From: Bacteroidia bacterium | Lineage (GTDB): Bacteria; Bacteroidota; Bacteroidia; AKYH767-A; OLB10 | Assembly (NCBI GenBank): GCA_016788185.1 | Contig: JAEUTF010000120.1 | Location: 1 to 34,529, forward strand | Reading direction: 5' to 3' | Length of the DNA: 34,529 bases | In this document: in pieces, positions 18,882-27,707 of the stretch | How positions within the stretch are numbered: position 1 is the stretch's first letter | How the letters are laid out: every line of letters starts with the position of its first letter | Program-made: the position numbers and the translations under genes | Notes under the pieces: generated by a model | Seen by the model: the letters and a program-made list of their open reading frames with translations, nothing else | What the model was told of the DNA's origin: nothing | Database searches by the model: none

Positions 18882-20103
18882 GATAGCGAAGGATGGAACA
18901 ATTTTCGTCGCGCAGCACGTCTGTGGCTACGCGCATGATGTCCTCTTTGGTGACGCTGTTGTAAGAGGATGACTGAAGGTTGCAAAGTCCGGCGTCGCCC
19001 AGCATTTCAAAATAGGCCAGGTGGAGGGCTTTGTTGGCAATGCCCATTTCTGAAAACTCCAGTGACGATTCCGCCTTGTGGCGAACTTTCCCGAGCTCAC
19101 GGTCGTCTATATCCGATTTTACCCTTTCCAGTTCCTCCAGCAAGGCCTTTTCGGCTTCTTCCATGGAGACGCCGTTTACCAGTTTTCCCTCAACGTAAAG
19201 CAGACTTTTGTCCAGATCCCCCAGCATGTAGGCGCTGACTTCAGTGAATACAGGCCGTTGCTTGACCAGTTTTTGGTACAATCGCGATGACTTTCCCCTC
19301 GAAAGGATGTCGCTCAGCAGGTCGGTGGCGAAAAATTCATGCTCATGCCTGGCGCAGCAGTGCCAGACCATATAAAGATGTGAATGCGGGACATCTTCGA
19401 AGACTTCTTCCGTTCTTTTTTCATTTTGGACAGGCTCCTGCGGGAGATGACGGGCCGGAACATCGGCGGCCGGGATCGGTTCAAACCATTTCACGGCAAG
19501 CTCCCGGGCCCGTTCCAGCGTACAGTTTCCGGCAATGCTCAGGATGGCGTTGTTGGGCGCATACCACTTTTTGAAAAAGGATTTGACATCCCCGAGAGAA
19601 GCGTTTTCAATGTGTGAAAGCTCTTTTCCGATGGTGGCCCAACGGTACGGGTGAACTTTGTAAGCCAATGGGCGAAGCTTCAGCCATACATCACCGTAAG
19701 GTTGGTTCAGGTATCGTTGCTTGAACTCCTCCACCACCACCGATCGTTGTACCTCGAGGCTTTTTTCCGTAAATGCCAGACTCAGCATCCGGTCGCTCTC
19801 CAGCCAGAAACCGGTTTCAAGATTCTGGGAGGGAATGGTTAAATAATAATTGGTGATATCGTTGTTTGTAAAGGCATTGTTTTCGCCCCCGGCTAGCTGC
19901 AGGGGTTCGTCGTAGCTGGGAATGTTCACCGATCCGCCAAACATCAGGTGTTCGAACAGATGGGCAAAGCCCGTTTGGGATGGATCTTCATCCCGCGCCC
20001 CGACTTTGTACAGGATGTTCATGGCAACCAGGGGGGTTGAATGGTCTTCGTGTACAATGACCGTTAGTCCGTTTTTCAGACTGAATTTTTCAAACTTGAT
20101 CAT
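18868..20103 (-). CDS. M16-family zinc metallopeptidase, catalytic subunit
   Basis: A 411-residue M16B peptidase. The inverted zinc motif HLFEH is at residues 48-52 inside the usual context GFAHLFEHLMFGG. The downstream glutamate ligand lies in VVVEEFKQR (E125/E126), at the family's normal spacing of about 75 residues. No signal peptide is visible, so cytoplasmic degradation or processing of small peptides is likely; the substrate is unknown. It starts 5 bases after the nitronate monooxygenase-like gene and overlaps the zinc-less M16 gene by 14 bases. The arrangement indicates an operon and a heterodimer of active and inactive subunits. Confidence 0.93.
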   Translation of the reverse strand: MIKFEKFSLKNGLTVIVHEDHSTPLVAMNILYKVGARDEDPSQTGFAHLFEHLMFGGSVNIPSYDEPLQLAGGENNAFTNNDITNYYLTIPSQNLETGFWLESDRMLSLAFTEKSLEVQRSVVVEEFKQRYLNQPYGDVWLKLRPLAYKVHPYRWATIGKELSHIENASLGDVKSFFKKWYAPNNAILSIAGNCTLERARELAVKWFEPIPAADVPARHLPQEPVQNEKRTEEVFEDVPHSHLYMVWHCCARHEHEFFATDLLSDILSRGKSSRLYQKLVKQRPVFTEVSAYMLGDLDKSLLYVEGKLVNGVSMEEAEKALLEELERVKSDIDDRELGKVRHKAESSLEFSEMGIANKALHLAYFEMLGDAGLCNLQSSSYNSVTKEDIMRVATDVLRDENCSILRYHAKS

Positions 20104-20108
20104 AGCGC

Positions 20109-21065
20109 TCAGTTGAAATCTGCCTGGATCGAGCAGATTCGCATTTTTTCTTCTTTAAATTCATTCCAGATCTCCTTCACAATTTCTCCGGCAGGCATAA
20201 TCGTACGGATGGAGGAGGCTACCTGTCCGATTTCCAGTTCTCCTTCGTCCAGATCGCCTTCAAACATGCCTTTTTTGGCACGGGCGCGACCCAGTATCTG
20301 TTTGAGTTCATCGGCGCCGGCACCCCTGGCTTCTGCCGCTGCGATCTCCTGGTAAAATCTGTTTTTTACCAGTCGTACCGGGGTGAGTTGTTTGAGCGAC
20401 AGTTGGGTGTCGCCTTCGCGGCTGCTGATCACCACCTTTTTGAAATTTTCATGGGCGGAGGATTCATCGGAAGCGACAAAGCGGGAGCCGATCTGGACGC
20501 CTTCCGCGCCCAGGGCAAAAGCGGCGAGCATGGCTTTGCCACCGCCGATTCCGCCGGCCGCGATCAGGGGGATCGTGACGGCTTCACGGATGAGGGGAAT
20601 CAGGCACATGGTGGTCGTCTCTTCACGGCCGTTATGCCCTCCGGCTTCAAATCCCTCGGCTACAATGGCATCCACACCGGCTTCCACCGATTTTATGGCG
20701 AAACGGGTGTTGGCAATGACGTGCACCACCTTGATGCCTTTTTCCTTCAGTTTCGCGGTCCAGGTAGCGGGGTTGCCCGCCGACGTGAAAACAACAGGGA
20801 CCTGTTCCTCCACGATGGTGTGTATGTGCTCCTCAATATTGGGATAAAGCAGGGGGAGATTCACACCGTAAGGGGCCGCGGTGGCCGCCTTGCATTTTCG
20901 GATGTGTTCTCTCAGAACGTCCGGGTACATGGAGCCTGCACCGATCAGCCCCAGACCTCCTGCGTTACTAACGGCACTGGCTAGCCTCCATCCGCTGCAC
21001 CAGATCATGCCGGCCTGTACAATCGGGTATCTGATGTTGAAGAGCTGCGTGATTCTGTTTTGCAT
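20109..21065 (-). CDS. Nitronate monooxygenase / 2-nitropropane dioxygenase-like FMN enzyme
   Basis: A 318-residue FMN-dependent TIM-barrel protein of the nitronate monooxygenase/FabK-like group. Visible hallmarks are the N-terminal RYPIVQAGM, GGLGLIGAGSM, the catalytic-histidine loop AEGFEAGGHNG, and the phosphate-binding segments AAGGIGGGKAM and GAEGVQIGSRF. These enzymes oxidise alkyl nitronates; FabK relatives are enoyl-ACP reductases. The AGGHNG loop fits both, so the substrate is not settled by reading. It begins one base after the stop of the SanA-like gene and is followed 5 bases later by the M16 pair, so it is surely cotranscribed. No functional link with the peptidases is evident. 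Confidence 0.88.
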   Translation of the reverse strand: MQNRITQLFNIRYPIVQAGMIWCSGWRLASAVSNAGGLGLIGAGSMYPDVLREHIRKCKAATAAPYGVNLPLLYPNIEEHIHTIVEEQVPVVFTSAGNPATWTAKLKEKGIKVVHVIANTRFAIKSVEAGVDAIVAEGFEAGGHNGREETTTMCLIPLIREAVTIPLIAAGGIGGGKAMLAAFALGAEGVQIGSRFVASDESSAHENFKKVVISSREGDTQLSLKQLTPVRLVKNRFYQEIAAAEARGAGADELKQILGRARAKKGMFEGDLDEGELEIGQVASSIRTIMPAGEIVKEIWNEFKEEKMRICSIQADFN

Positions 21066-21066
21066 G

Positions 21067-21684
21067 TCAGTATTCTGTTTCTCTTTTGTGTTTCATCCAG
21101 CCCCATATTTCAAGCCTTGCTTTCACCCGGGCTCCGAATTCTCTCACGTAAAACCAGCGGGGTGTTCCCCCTGGGTAATCTCCCGCTTCGTGCCCCCATG
21201 CTGTTATTCCGAACCTGGAGGCCAGCCACAAGGCACGGTGCAAATGTAGCCGCTGGGATACAATGATCACCGGTGTTTCCCCGTATTGCCTTTTGTAAAA
21301 TTGCAGGGACTCAAAGGTGTCCGCGCTCGATTTATCAAGGAGGCAGGCACTGTCCGGAACTCCTCGCAAAGTAAGGGCTTCCAGCATGTCATGGGGTTCG
21401 TGGTACCATCTGCCGTCGTCGTATCCGCTGAGAATCAGTTTTATGTGAGGGTGCTTTTGCCAGAGGGCGGCGGCACTGTCCATCCGGCCAAGAAAAGCAT
21501 AATTGGGGTTGGGGCTGCTTGGATAATTCCGTCCGGCGCCCGGCACCAGTACATAGGGGATGGAACCGGCATCGGCATCACGGGCCAGGTGTGTTTTTCC
21601 GAAATAGTAGATATCAAGATAATTGAACCAAACAATAAGAAGGAGGAGGGTAGCAAAGAGAACCGCCTTTACAAGAAACTTCAT
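21067..21684 (-). CDS. SanA/YdcF-like membrane-anchored DUF218 protein
   Basis: A 205-residue protein with one N-terminal membrane segment (about residues 6-21) and a DUF218 domain outside the membrane. Family signatures are YVLVPGAGR near the domain start, IKLILSGYDDG, DKSSADTFES and SQRLHLHRALWLASRFG, which resemble SanA of enterobacteria, a protein linked to envelope permeability and vancomycin sensitivity. The biochemical activity of this family is not well defined. The start at 21684 is preferred over an in-frame ATG at 21747, because a -7-like box lies just before it and the hydrophobic segment then sits at the N-terminus. It is the first gene of the operon running through the NMO-like and M16 genes and is divergent from the nucleotidyltransferase gene. 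Confidence 0.85.
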   Translation of the reverse strand: MKFLVKAVLFATLLLLIVWFNYLDIYYFGKTHLARDADAGSIPYVLVPGAGRNYPSSPNPNYAFLGRMDSAAALWQKHPHIKLILSGYDDGRWYHEPHDMLEALTLRGVPDSACLLDKSSADTFESLQFYKRQYGETPVIIVSQRLHLHRALWLASRFGITAWGHEAGDYPGGTPRWFYVREFGARVKARLEIWGWMKHKRETEY

Positions 21685-21690
21685 GGCCTG

Positions 21691-21698
21691 CGAAAATA
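21691..21698 (-). promoter_or_regulatory. Possible -7 element of the SanA-like/M16 operon
   Basis: The minus strand reads TATTTTCG, one base off TAnnTTTG, only 6 bases before the start codon at 21684. If real, the transcript would be leaderless or nearly so. Confidence 0.35.
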
Positions 21699-21793
21699 CG
21701 GATAACAGCGCAATGAAGGGCCGCGATTTTGTGCGTCGGTCGGTCATATTTTATGCTTTTGAATAAATGCCATGTTACTTCCATCTAAACCTT

Positions 21794-21801
21794 TACTTTT
21801 A
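21794..21801 (+). promoter_or_regulatory. Possible -7 element of the nucleotidyltransferase-glyA-porQ group
   Basis: The plus strand reads TACTTTTA, one base off TAnnTTTG, 7 bases before the ATG at 21809. The divergent gap contains no other clear signal. Confidence 0.35.
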
Positions 21802-21808
21802 CAGCGCC

Positions 21809-22804
21809 ATGAAAATAATTATTCCGGTAGCCGGTATCGGCTCCAAACTCAGGCCGCATACGCATACACAACCCAAGGCGCTGGTTCCGGTCGCGGGGAA
21901 ACCGATCCTTTCTCACATCGTGGATTATTTGATCGCCGGCGGATTTAATGAGTTTGTTTTTATCATCGGATACCTCGGAGATAAAATCGAGGATTATGTG
22001 AAATCAAAGTACCCGAAACTGAAGGCTTCTTTTGTCATCCAGGAACCGCGGGAAGGAACCGGTCATGCCGTATGGCTCGCCCGCGACTATGTTCAGCCGG
22101 ATGAAGAACTTCTCATCGTTTTAGGCGATACCATCATCGACTTTGAACTGGGTGAACTGATGAAAATGCCCTATTCAGCACTGGGTCTTCAGAAAGTGGA
22201 TGATCCCCGTCAGTTTGGCGTGGCCGAAGTGGACAAGGAAGGATTCATTACGCGGCTGGAGGAAAAGCCGGTGATACCCAAGTCCAACCAGGCCCTCGTC
22301 GGTATTTACCGGATTAAGGAAGCCGGCAAACTGATGGATGCGCTTGATTACATCATACGGAACAACGTACGCCACCACGGCGAATTTCACCTGACTTATG
22401 GCATTCAGCGTATGATCAGTCAGGGTGAAAAGGTCAGTACCTTCCGTGTGGGCAACTGGTTCGACTGCGGGAGCAAGGCGAACCTTCTTGAAACGAATGC
22501 GGTGTTGTTGAGAAAACATACAGATTCACCGCAACGGAAATACAATTTCCACAATACCATTATCATTCCGCCTGTCAGCATTGCAGAGCATTGTGATATC
22601 AGTGATTCCATCATCGGGCCGAATGTATCGATCGGGGAACACACCATCATCCGTCATTCCATCATCCGCGATTCCATCATCGGTGCCTATGCCCATCTTG
22701 AAACGGCGATTCTTCATCACAGCATTGTGGGAAGTGATGCTTTTCTGAAAGGCCTGAGTCAAAGCCTCAACATCGGCGACAGCACAGAGATCGACTTTAG
22801 TTAA
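21809..22804 (+). CDS. Sugar-phosphate nucleotidyltransferase with left-handed beta-helix tail
   Basis: A 331-residue NDP-sugar pyrophosphorylase-like enzyme. The N-terminal nucleotide-binding signature is [17 protein letters not shown] (residues 9-25; a Ser-Lys variant of the usual GxGTRLxPxT...PK), then [16 protein letters not shown]-like [12 protein letters not shown], and EKP in RLEEKPVIP. Residues from about 250 on carry hexapeptide-like repeats ([34 protein letters not shown]) typical of a left-handed beta-helix. It should transfer a nucleotide onto a sugar-1-phosphate for surface glycan or cell-wall precursors. The exact sugar and nucleotide cannot be read off. The start at 21809 (MKIIIPVAG) begins right at the Rossmann strand; an ATG at 21767 would add an unrelated leader. 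It is followed 13 bases later by glyA. Confidence 0.92.
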   Translation: MKIIIPVAGIGSKLRPHTHTQPKALVPVAGKPILSHIVDYLIAGGFNEFVFIIGYLGDKIEDYVKSKYPKLKASFVIQEPREGTGHAVWLARDYVQPDEELLIVLGDTIIDFELGELMKMPYSALGLQKVDDPRQFGVAEVDKEGFITRLEEKPVIPKSNQALVGIYRIKEAGKLMDALDYIIRNNVRHHGEFHLTYGIQRMISQGEKVSTFRVGNWFDCGSKANLLETNAVLLRKHTDSPQRKYNFHNTIIIPPVSIAEHCDISDSIIGPNVSIGEHTIIRHSIIRDSIIGAYAHLETAILHHSIVGSDAFLKGLSQSLNIGDSTEIDFS

Positions 22805-22817
22805 ACGCAACATAATT

Positions 22818-24089
22818 ATGATCCCGAAAGATACAGAGGTATTCAAACTCATCAAACAGGAACTGAAAAGACAACGTCACGGCATTGAGCTGATTGCTTC
22901 AGAGAATTTTGTTTCCAAGCAGGTCATGCAGGCCATGGGCTCCTGCCTCACCAATAAATACGCGGAAGGGCTGCCGGGCAAACGTTATTACGGCGGCTGT
23001 GAAATCGTGGACCAGGTGGAACAACTCGCCATCGACAGGGCCAAAGCTTTGTTCGGGGCGGCCTGGGTAAACGTTCAGCCGCATTCCGGGGCTCAGGCCA
23101 ATGCAGCGGTGATGCTGGGGGTCTTGAACGCCGGTGACAAAATCATGGGCTTCGACTTATCGCACGGTGGCCACCTGACGCATGGTTCGCCGGTGAACTT
23201 CAGCGGCAAACTCTATGTGCCCTGTTTTTACGGCGTGGAGAAGGAAACCGGCCGGATCAATTACGATAAGGTGGAAGTCCTGGCCAAAAAGGAAAAACCA
23301 AAACTGATCATTTGCGGCGCCTCCGCCTATTCACGCGACTGGGACTATGCACGGCTCCGGAACATCGCCGACAAGGTGGGCGCATTGCTGCTGGGCGATA
23401 TTTCTCACCCCTCCGGACTGATCGCGAAAGGAATACTCAATGACCCGCTTCCTTATTGTCATATCATCACCACCACGACGCACAAAACGCTGCGCGGTCC
23501 CAGAGGAGGCATGATCCTGATGGGAAAGGATTTCCCGAACCCCTTCGGCTTAAAAACCCCGAAAGGAGAACTGCGGATGATGTCTTCTGTACTGGATTCG
23601 GCCGTTTTCCCCGGTACGCAAGGCGGGCCACTGGAGCATGTCATTGCTTCCAAGGCCATCGCTTTCGGAGAGGCCCTGACGGATGATTTTCTGAAGTATA
23701 CCATCCAGGTGGTGAAGAATGCAAAGGCCATGTCGGCTGCGCTGATGAAGAAGGGGTATGAGATCATATCAGGTGGTACCGACAATCACATGATGCTGAT
23801 TGATCTCCGGAACAAAAACCTGAGTGGAAAGCAAGCCGAGAACGCCCTGATAAAGGCCGACATCACCATCAATAAGAACATGGTGCCATTCGACGATAAG
23901 AGCCCCTTTGTCACCTCCGGGATTCGTGTAGGAACTGCTGCCCTGACATCGCGAGGACTGAAAGAAGCTCATATGAAAAAAGTGGTGGCCTTTCTGGATA
24001 AAGTTTTGATGAATCCCGACGATGAGAAGGTCATCAGGAAGGTCCGGGCGGAAGTCAATGCGTTTATTGAAAAATTCCCCTTGTACTGA
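22818..24089 (+). CDS. glyA: Serine hydroxymethyltransferase
   Basis: A cytoplasmic PLP enzyme that interconverts serine and glycine with tetrahydrofolate, supplying one-carbon units. The 423-residue length is normal. Visible motifs are [40 protein letters not shown], the substrate loop [11 protein letters not shown], the PLP-contacting [10 protein letters not shown], and the Schiff-base lysine in [14 protein letters not shown] (Lys223), followed by FPGTQGGP and [10 protein letters not shown]. It sits 13 bases after the nucleotidyltransferase and 32 bases before porQ, all on the plus strand, so the three are probably cotranscribed. Confidence 0.98.
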   Translation: MIPKDTEVFKLIKQELKRQRHGIELIASENFVSKQVMQAMGSCLTNKYAEGLPGKRYYGGCEIVDQVEQLAIDRAKALFGAAWVNVQPHSGAQANAAVMLGVLNAGDKIMGFDLSHGGHLTHGSPVNFSGKLYVPCFYGVEKETGRINYDKVEVLAKKEKPKLIICGASAYSRDWDYARLRNIADKVGALLLGDISHPSGLIAKGILNDPLPYCHIITTTTHKTLRGPRGGMILMGKDFPNPFGLKTPKGELRMMSSVLDSAVFPGTQGGPLEHVIASKAIAFGEALTDDFLKYTIQVVKNAKAMSAALMKKGYEIISGGTDNHMMLIDLRNKNLSGKQAENALIKADITINKNMVPFDDKSPFVTSGIRVGTAALTSRGLKEAHMKKVVAFLDKVLMNPDDEKVIRKVRAEVNAFIEKFPLY

Positions 24090-24121
24090 TGCCCGCAATA
24101 GAACCAATGGTTTGGCGTTAA

Positions 24122-25177
24122 ATGTCCGGAATGAAAAACACTGTTTTCCTGATCATCTTCTTCCTGGCAGGGCTTGGAAATTCATGTTCGCTGGCCCAGA
24201 GCGGCGGCAACAATACTTTTGAATTTCTGAACCTGGTGGCTCCCGCCAGAGCTGCGGCCCTTGGAGGAAATGCCATCGCCACCCGGAGCGATGACATCAC
24301 CCTGACGGCGCAAAATCCGGCTTTGTATGATCCCGAAATGGACCAGCAAGTGTCCCTCAGTTACGTAGCCTATCTGGCCGGCATCAGGTATGGGAATGTC
24401 ATGCTGGCCAAAGATTTTTCTGCTGCCGGGACTTTTGGATTTAACCTGCAATACATCAGTTACGGAGAATTTGAGGAGACCTCCGTTACTTCTGAAAAAA
24501 CAGGCAGTTTCAGCGCCGGAGAATATGCCTTCAATGTAGGCTGGAGTAAAGCGCTTGACAGTGGTCTTTACATCGGTGCCAACGTGAAATACATTACCTC
24601 CTCCTTTGGCGATAACCATTCGAACGGGCTGGCAGCCGATCTGGGTCTTAACTGGTCCGACAGGGAAAAGTTCTGGAGTGCTTCCCTGGTGCTCAAAAAT
24701 GTGGGCCGGCAACTGAAAGCCTATGAAGGCGCGGAACGTGAAAAACTGCCTTTTGAAATTCAGGCGGGGGTGGCCCGGCAATTGCCCAAAGCGCCATTCC
24801 GGTTTTCACTGATAGCACAGCACTTGCAGACTTTTGACATCACCTATACCGACCCTTCTCAGGCAGGCATTGATCCTTTGACGGGTGAAAGCAAGAGCGA
24901 TAAAATCAATACTTTCGATAAAGTGGTGAGGCACCTGGTGTTCAATGTGGAGATTTTGTTTTCCAAAAATTTCAATGCACGGCTGGGCTATAATTTCCTG
25001 CGCAGAAATGAATTGGGTTTCCCTGAGAAAAAGGGCATGAGCGGGATGAGCCTGGGTCTTGGTTTCAAGGTAAGTAAGTTTAATTTCAGCTATGCCCACA
25101 GCATTTTCAATACTGCAGCCGGCAGCAATCATTTTACCGTGACCACCAACCTGAAAAACTTCGCGGGCAGGGATTAA
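24122..25177 (+). CDS. porQ: Type IX secretion system protein PorQ
   Basis: A 351-residue exported outer-membrane beta-barrel-type protein recognised as PorQ. Landmarks are a signal peptide ending near SLAQ, then GGNNTFEFLNLVAPARAAALGG, a stretch resembling TAQNPALYDPEM, VSLSYVAYLAGIRYG, LQYISYGEF, and repeated beta strands with alternating hydrophobic residues up to a strand-like C-terminus (HFTVTTNLKNFAG). In Porphyromonas PorQ belongs to the attachment complex with PorU, PorV and PorZ, which cleaves sorting tails and attaches cargo to the cell surface. Here it could serve the type A cargo encoded at 7060-9345. A second Met at 24131 is an equally good signal-peptide start. It is the last gene of the plus-strand group and converges on smpB; the 75-base gap holds only a weak 4-bp hairpin followed by TTTT at 25196-25210. 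Confidence 0.88.
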   Translation: MSGMKNTVFLIIFFLAGLGNSCSLAQSGGNNTFEFLNLVAPARAAALGGNAIATRSDDITLTAQNPALYDPEMDQQVSLSYVAYLAGIRYGNVMLAKDFSAAGTFGFNLQYISYGEFEETSVTSEKTGSFSAGEYAFNVGWSKALDSGLYIGANVKYITSSFGDNHSNGLAADLGLNWSDREKFWSASLVLKNVGRQLKAYEGAEREKLPFEIQAGVARQLPKAPFRFSLIAQHLQTFDITYTDPSQAGIDPLTGESKSDKINTFDKVVRHLVFNVEILFSKNFNARLGYNFLRRNELGFPEKKGMSGMSLGLGFKVSKFNFSYAHSIFNTAAGSNHFTVTTNLKNFAGRD

Positions 25178-25252
25178 TTTTACCTTTCCTGAAATCTCCG
25201 ACGGAGTTTTAAGCCATCCGTACGAAGGGATCCCGCGATGGATAAAAAACAA

Positions 25253-25717
25253 TCATCTCGAATTTTTCATGACACGGCCAAGTTCACGTTTGGCTTCAGC
25301 GTCTTTGATACTGTCGCGTTTGTCGTAAAGCTTTTTTCCGCGTGCAAGACCGAGTTCAACTTTGGCAAACCCTCTTTCGGCAATGTATAGCCTCACCGGA
25401 ATCAGGGTGACCCCTTTTTCCTTCAGCTTGGCCTGCAAACGACGCAACTGGTAGCGATGCAGAAGGAGCTTACGCTCCCGTCTGGGGGCATGATTGCTGT
25501 AGCCGCCGTGTTCGTAGGCGCTGATGTGCAGATTCTTGATCCAGAGATCCTCGTTTTTAAAAAAGCAATAGGCATCCGTCAGGTTGGCTTTGCCTTCGCG
25601 TACCGCTTTGATTTCAGTTCCGGTCAGGACAATGCCAGCCTCCCAGGTGTCGCTGATGAAGTAATTAAAGCTCGCCTTCCTGTTGACAATATTAACGGTC
25701 GCCGCAATTTTGGTCAT
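25253..25717 (-). CDS. smpB: SsrA-binding protein SmpB
   Basis: A 154-residue RNA-binding protein that partners tmRNA in ribosome rescue (trans-translation). Its hallmarks are NRKASFNYFI, the core GIVLTGTEIKAVREGKANL, DAYCFF, and LYIAERGFAKVELGLARGKKLYDKRDSIKDAEAKR, whose basic C-terminal tail lies along the mRNA channel in known structures. The start is set at the ATG at 25717 (MTKIAATV); an upstream TTG at 25726 overlaps the promoter box. It is a single gene between porQ (convergent) and mntH. Confidence 0.97.
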   Translation of the reverse strand: MTKIAATVNIVNRKASFNYFISDTWEAGIVLTGTEIKAVREGKANLTDAYCFFKNEDLWIKNLHISAYEHGGYSNHAPRRERKLLLHRYQLRRLQAKLKEKGVTLIPVRLYIAERGFAKVELGLARGKKLYDKRDSIKDAEAKRELGRVMKNSR

Positions 25718-25723
25718 GCAGTG

Positions 25724-25731
25724 CAAAAGTA
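25724..25731 (-). promoter_or_regulatory. smpB -7 promoter element
   Basis: The minus strand reads TACTTTTG, an exact TAnnTTTG match, just 6 bases before the smpB ATG. This spacing would place the transcript start at or next to the start codon. Confidence 0.55.
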
Positions 25732-25808
25732 GTGAATAAGCGCATCTTACTTCCCGAAGGGAATCAGGATACGTTCACTATGCAGTGAGCAGCAGAATCA
25801 TCACTTCA

Positions 25809-27707
25809 CTACTCCTTGTTTTGATTTTTTGTCACCACCAGTACCGGAATTTTAATCCGGTGCCGGACGGCATCCACCGTGGATCCCAGAATGAAATCCA
25901 TGAGTGCTTTGTGACCGTGCGCTCCCATCACCAGAAGATCGGCCTCGGCTTCATTTACCAGTTGAGGGATAGATTTTCGGGGGTTGCCAAATCCCAGTCT
26001 GGTTTCACAGGTATATCCCTGATCAGCCATGAAGGCGGCATACTGATCCAGGGTTTCCTGATCACGGCGGCTTTCCAGATCCCTTGCATCGGATCCCAGC
26101 CACAGGGCTCCCGCGCTTTCGGTGATATGCAGTAAAATGTAACTGGCATTTTTCCCTCCCTGGTCAATGGCGCTTTGCAGCGCCACCTGGTCCATACTGC
26201 CAAAGTCAAGGGTGATGGCGATCCGTTTGCTTTTTGTTTTTTCCTTCACTTCCATTTCCATGAAGCTTCCGTGTGGCAAAGTGAGATCTTTTTCTCGGAA
26301 TTTCTTTACGAAGGGGGAGAAGGTGATGTACAACAACATAAGTCCGGCAAAAATGCAAAAGGGCAATACCAGCAGGCGCAACCATAAACTGTCGCTGGCC
26401 TGCATCCAGTCATGCAACTGTCCGAATACCATTCTGACATTGAGGCCCACAATGATAATGGCACAAATCCAGGCGGCGAATTTTGTCTTCGCTGAAATTG
26501 CGAACTTGCCCATTTTGCTACGGTCACTTACAAAGTGGATCAGGGGTATCACCGCGAATCCCAGTTGAAGCGATAAGATCACCTGGCTCAGAATCAGTAA
26601 ATCACCGGTGGCGGATTCTCCGAAATACCGGATGGTGAGGACCGCCGGTACGATGGCGATCAGGCGGGTAATGAGCCGGCGTATCCAGGGCGCAATCCGA
26701 AGATTGAGGTAGCCTTCCATCACAATTTGTCCGGCCAGTGTTCCGGTTACGGTGCTGCTTTGTCCGGCACATAACAGCGCAATGGCAAAGAGTGTTGGGG
26801 CCAGGTCGTTCCCCACCAGCGGTGCCAGGAGTTTGTGGGCGTCCATGATATCGGCCACATCGTACATACCGGCCTGGTAAAAGGTACTGGCTGCCAGAAT
26901 CAGAATGGCCGCATTGACAAAGAAGGCCGCATTCAGGGCGATGGTACTGTCGAGTATGTTGAATTTGATGGCGCGTCCGATTTCCTTGTCCGTCCGTTCA
27001 ATTTTACGTGTTTGTACCAGGGCAGAGTGCAGGTAAAGATTGTGAGGCATCACGGTGGCGCCTATGATACCAATGGCAATGTACAGGGCTGTTTCATTCA
27101 TGGCACTGGGAATAAAACCGCCCATCACATCGCCCATATCGGGTTTGGCAAACACCATTTGTGCCACAAATGCCAGACCGATGGTGGCCACCAGGCTGAT
27201 GATGAAGACCTCCATCTTCCGGATGCCGTGGTTCAGCAGGAACAGCAGAATGAAGGTGTCCAGAGCGCAGATGACCACCCCCCAGATGAGGGGTATGTCG
27301 AAGAGCAGGTACAATCCAATGGCCATCCCCAGTACTTCGGCCAGATCACAAGCCGCAATGGCCACTTCGGCCAGTACGTAGAGGAAATAGTTGACAAAAC
27401 CGGGGAACATTTCGCGGGATGCTTGTGCCAGGTCGCGTCCGCGTACAATGCCCAGTCTCGCGCTCAGGCTCTGGAGCAGGAGGGCCATCAGATTCGACAT
27501 CAGCAATACCCAGATCAGCGAATAGCCGAAACGGCTTCCGCCGGCAATGTCCGTGGCCCAGTTTCCGGGATCCATGTACCCGACACTGACCATGTAGGCA
27601 GGACCCAGAAAGGCCAGCAGTTTGCGCTTGAAGCTCATTTTACTGTCAACCGGTACACTGCCGTGTACTTCCGACAGGGAGGTGTAGGAGGGTGAGTCTT
27701 TATGCAT
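25809..27707 (-). CDS. mntH: NRAMP-family Mn2+/Fe2+ transporter fused to a universal stress protein (USP) domain
   Basis: A 632-residue inner-membrane protein. The N-terminal ~460 residues form an NRAMP divalent-metal/H+ symporter: the TM1 metal motif DPGN is at 46-49 and the TM6 motif MPHN at 220-223, with about eleven hydrophobic segments. After a charged linker (about 470-493) the C-terminal ~139 residues form a cytoplasmic USP domain with the nucleotide-binding pattern G-x2-G-x9-GS (GAHGHKALMDFILGS) and the closing strand IPVLVV. The USP domain may sense ATP or stress and adjust transport; that is inference. Its ATG overlaps the mntR stop by 8 bases, so the two are translationally coupled, and the Mn-regulator neighbour supports manganese as substrate. 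Confidence 0.94.
   Translation of the reverse strand: MHKDSPSYTSLSEVHGSVPVDSKMSFKRKLLAFLGPAYMVSVGYMDPGNWATDIAGGSRFGYSLIWVLLMSNLMALLLQSLSARLGIVRGRDLAQASREMFPGFVNYFLYVLAEVAIAACDLAEVLGMAIGLYLLFDIPLIWGVVICALDTFILLFLLNHGIRKMEVFIISLVATIGLAFVAQMVFAKPDMGDVMGGFIPSAMNETALYIAIGIIGATVMPHNLYLHSALVQTRKIERTDKEIGRAIKFNILDSTIALNAAFFVNAAILILAASTFYQAGMYDVADIMDAHKLLAPLVGNDLAPTLFAIALLCAGQSSTVTGTLAGQIVMEGYLNLRIAPWIRRLITRLIAIVPAVLTIRYFGESATGDLLILSQVILSLQLGFAVIPLIHFVSDRSKMGKFAISAKTKFAAWICAIIIVGLNVRMVFGQLHDWMQASDSLWLRLLVLPFCIFAGLMLLYITFSPFVKKFREKDLTLPHGSFMEMEVKEKTKSKRIAITLDFGSMDQVALQSAIDQGGKNASYILLHITESAGALWLGSDARDLESRRDQETLDQYAAFMADQGYTCETRLGFGNPRKSIPQLVNEAEADLLVMGAHGHKALMDFILGSTVDAVRHRIKIPVLVVTKNQNKE

Noticed and set aside
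25196-25210. Hairpin CTCC-GAC-GGAG followed by TTTT after porQ as a terminator
   Set aside because: The stem is only 4 bp with a T:T mismatch beyond it; too weak to list as a terminator.
25750-25790. Small inverted repeats (TTCCC-GAA-GGGAA and TCACT-ATGC-AGTGA) between mntH and smpB
   Set aside because: Five-base stems without a T-tract; not distinguishable from chance.
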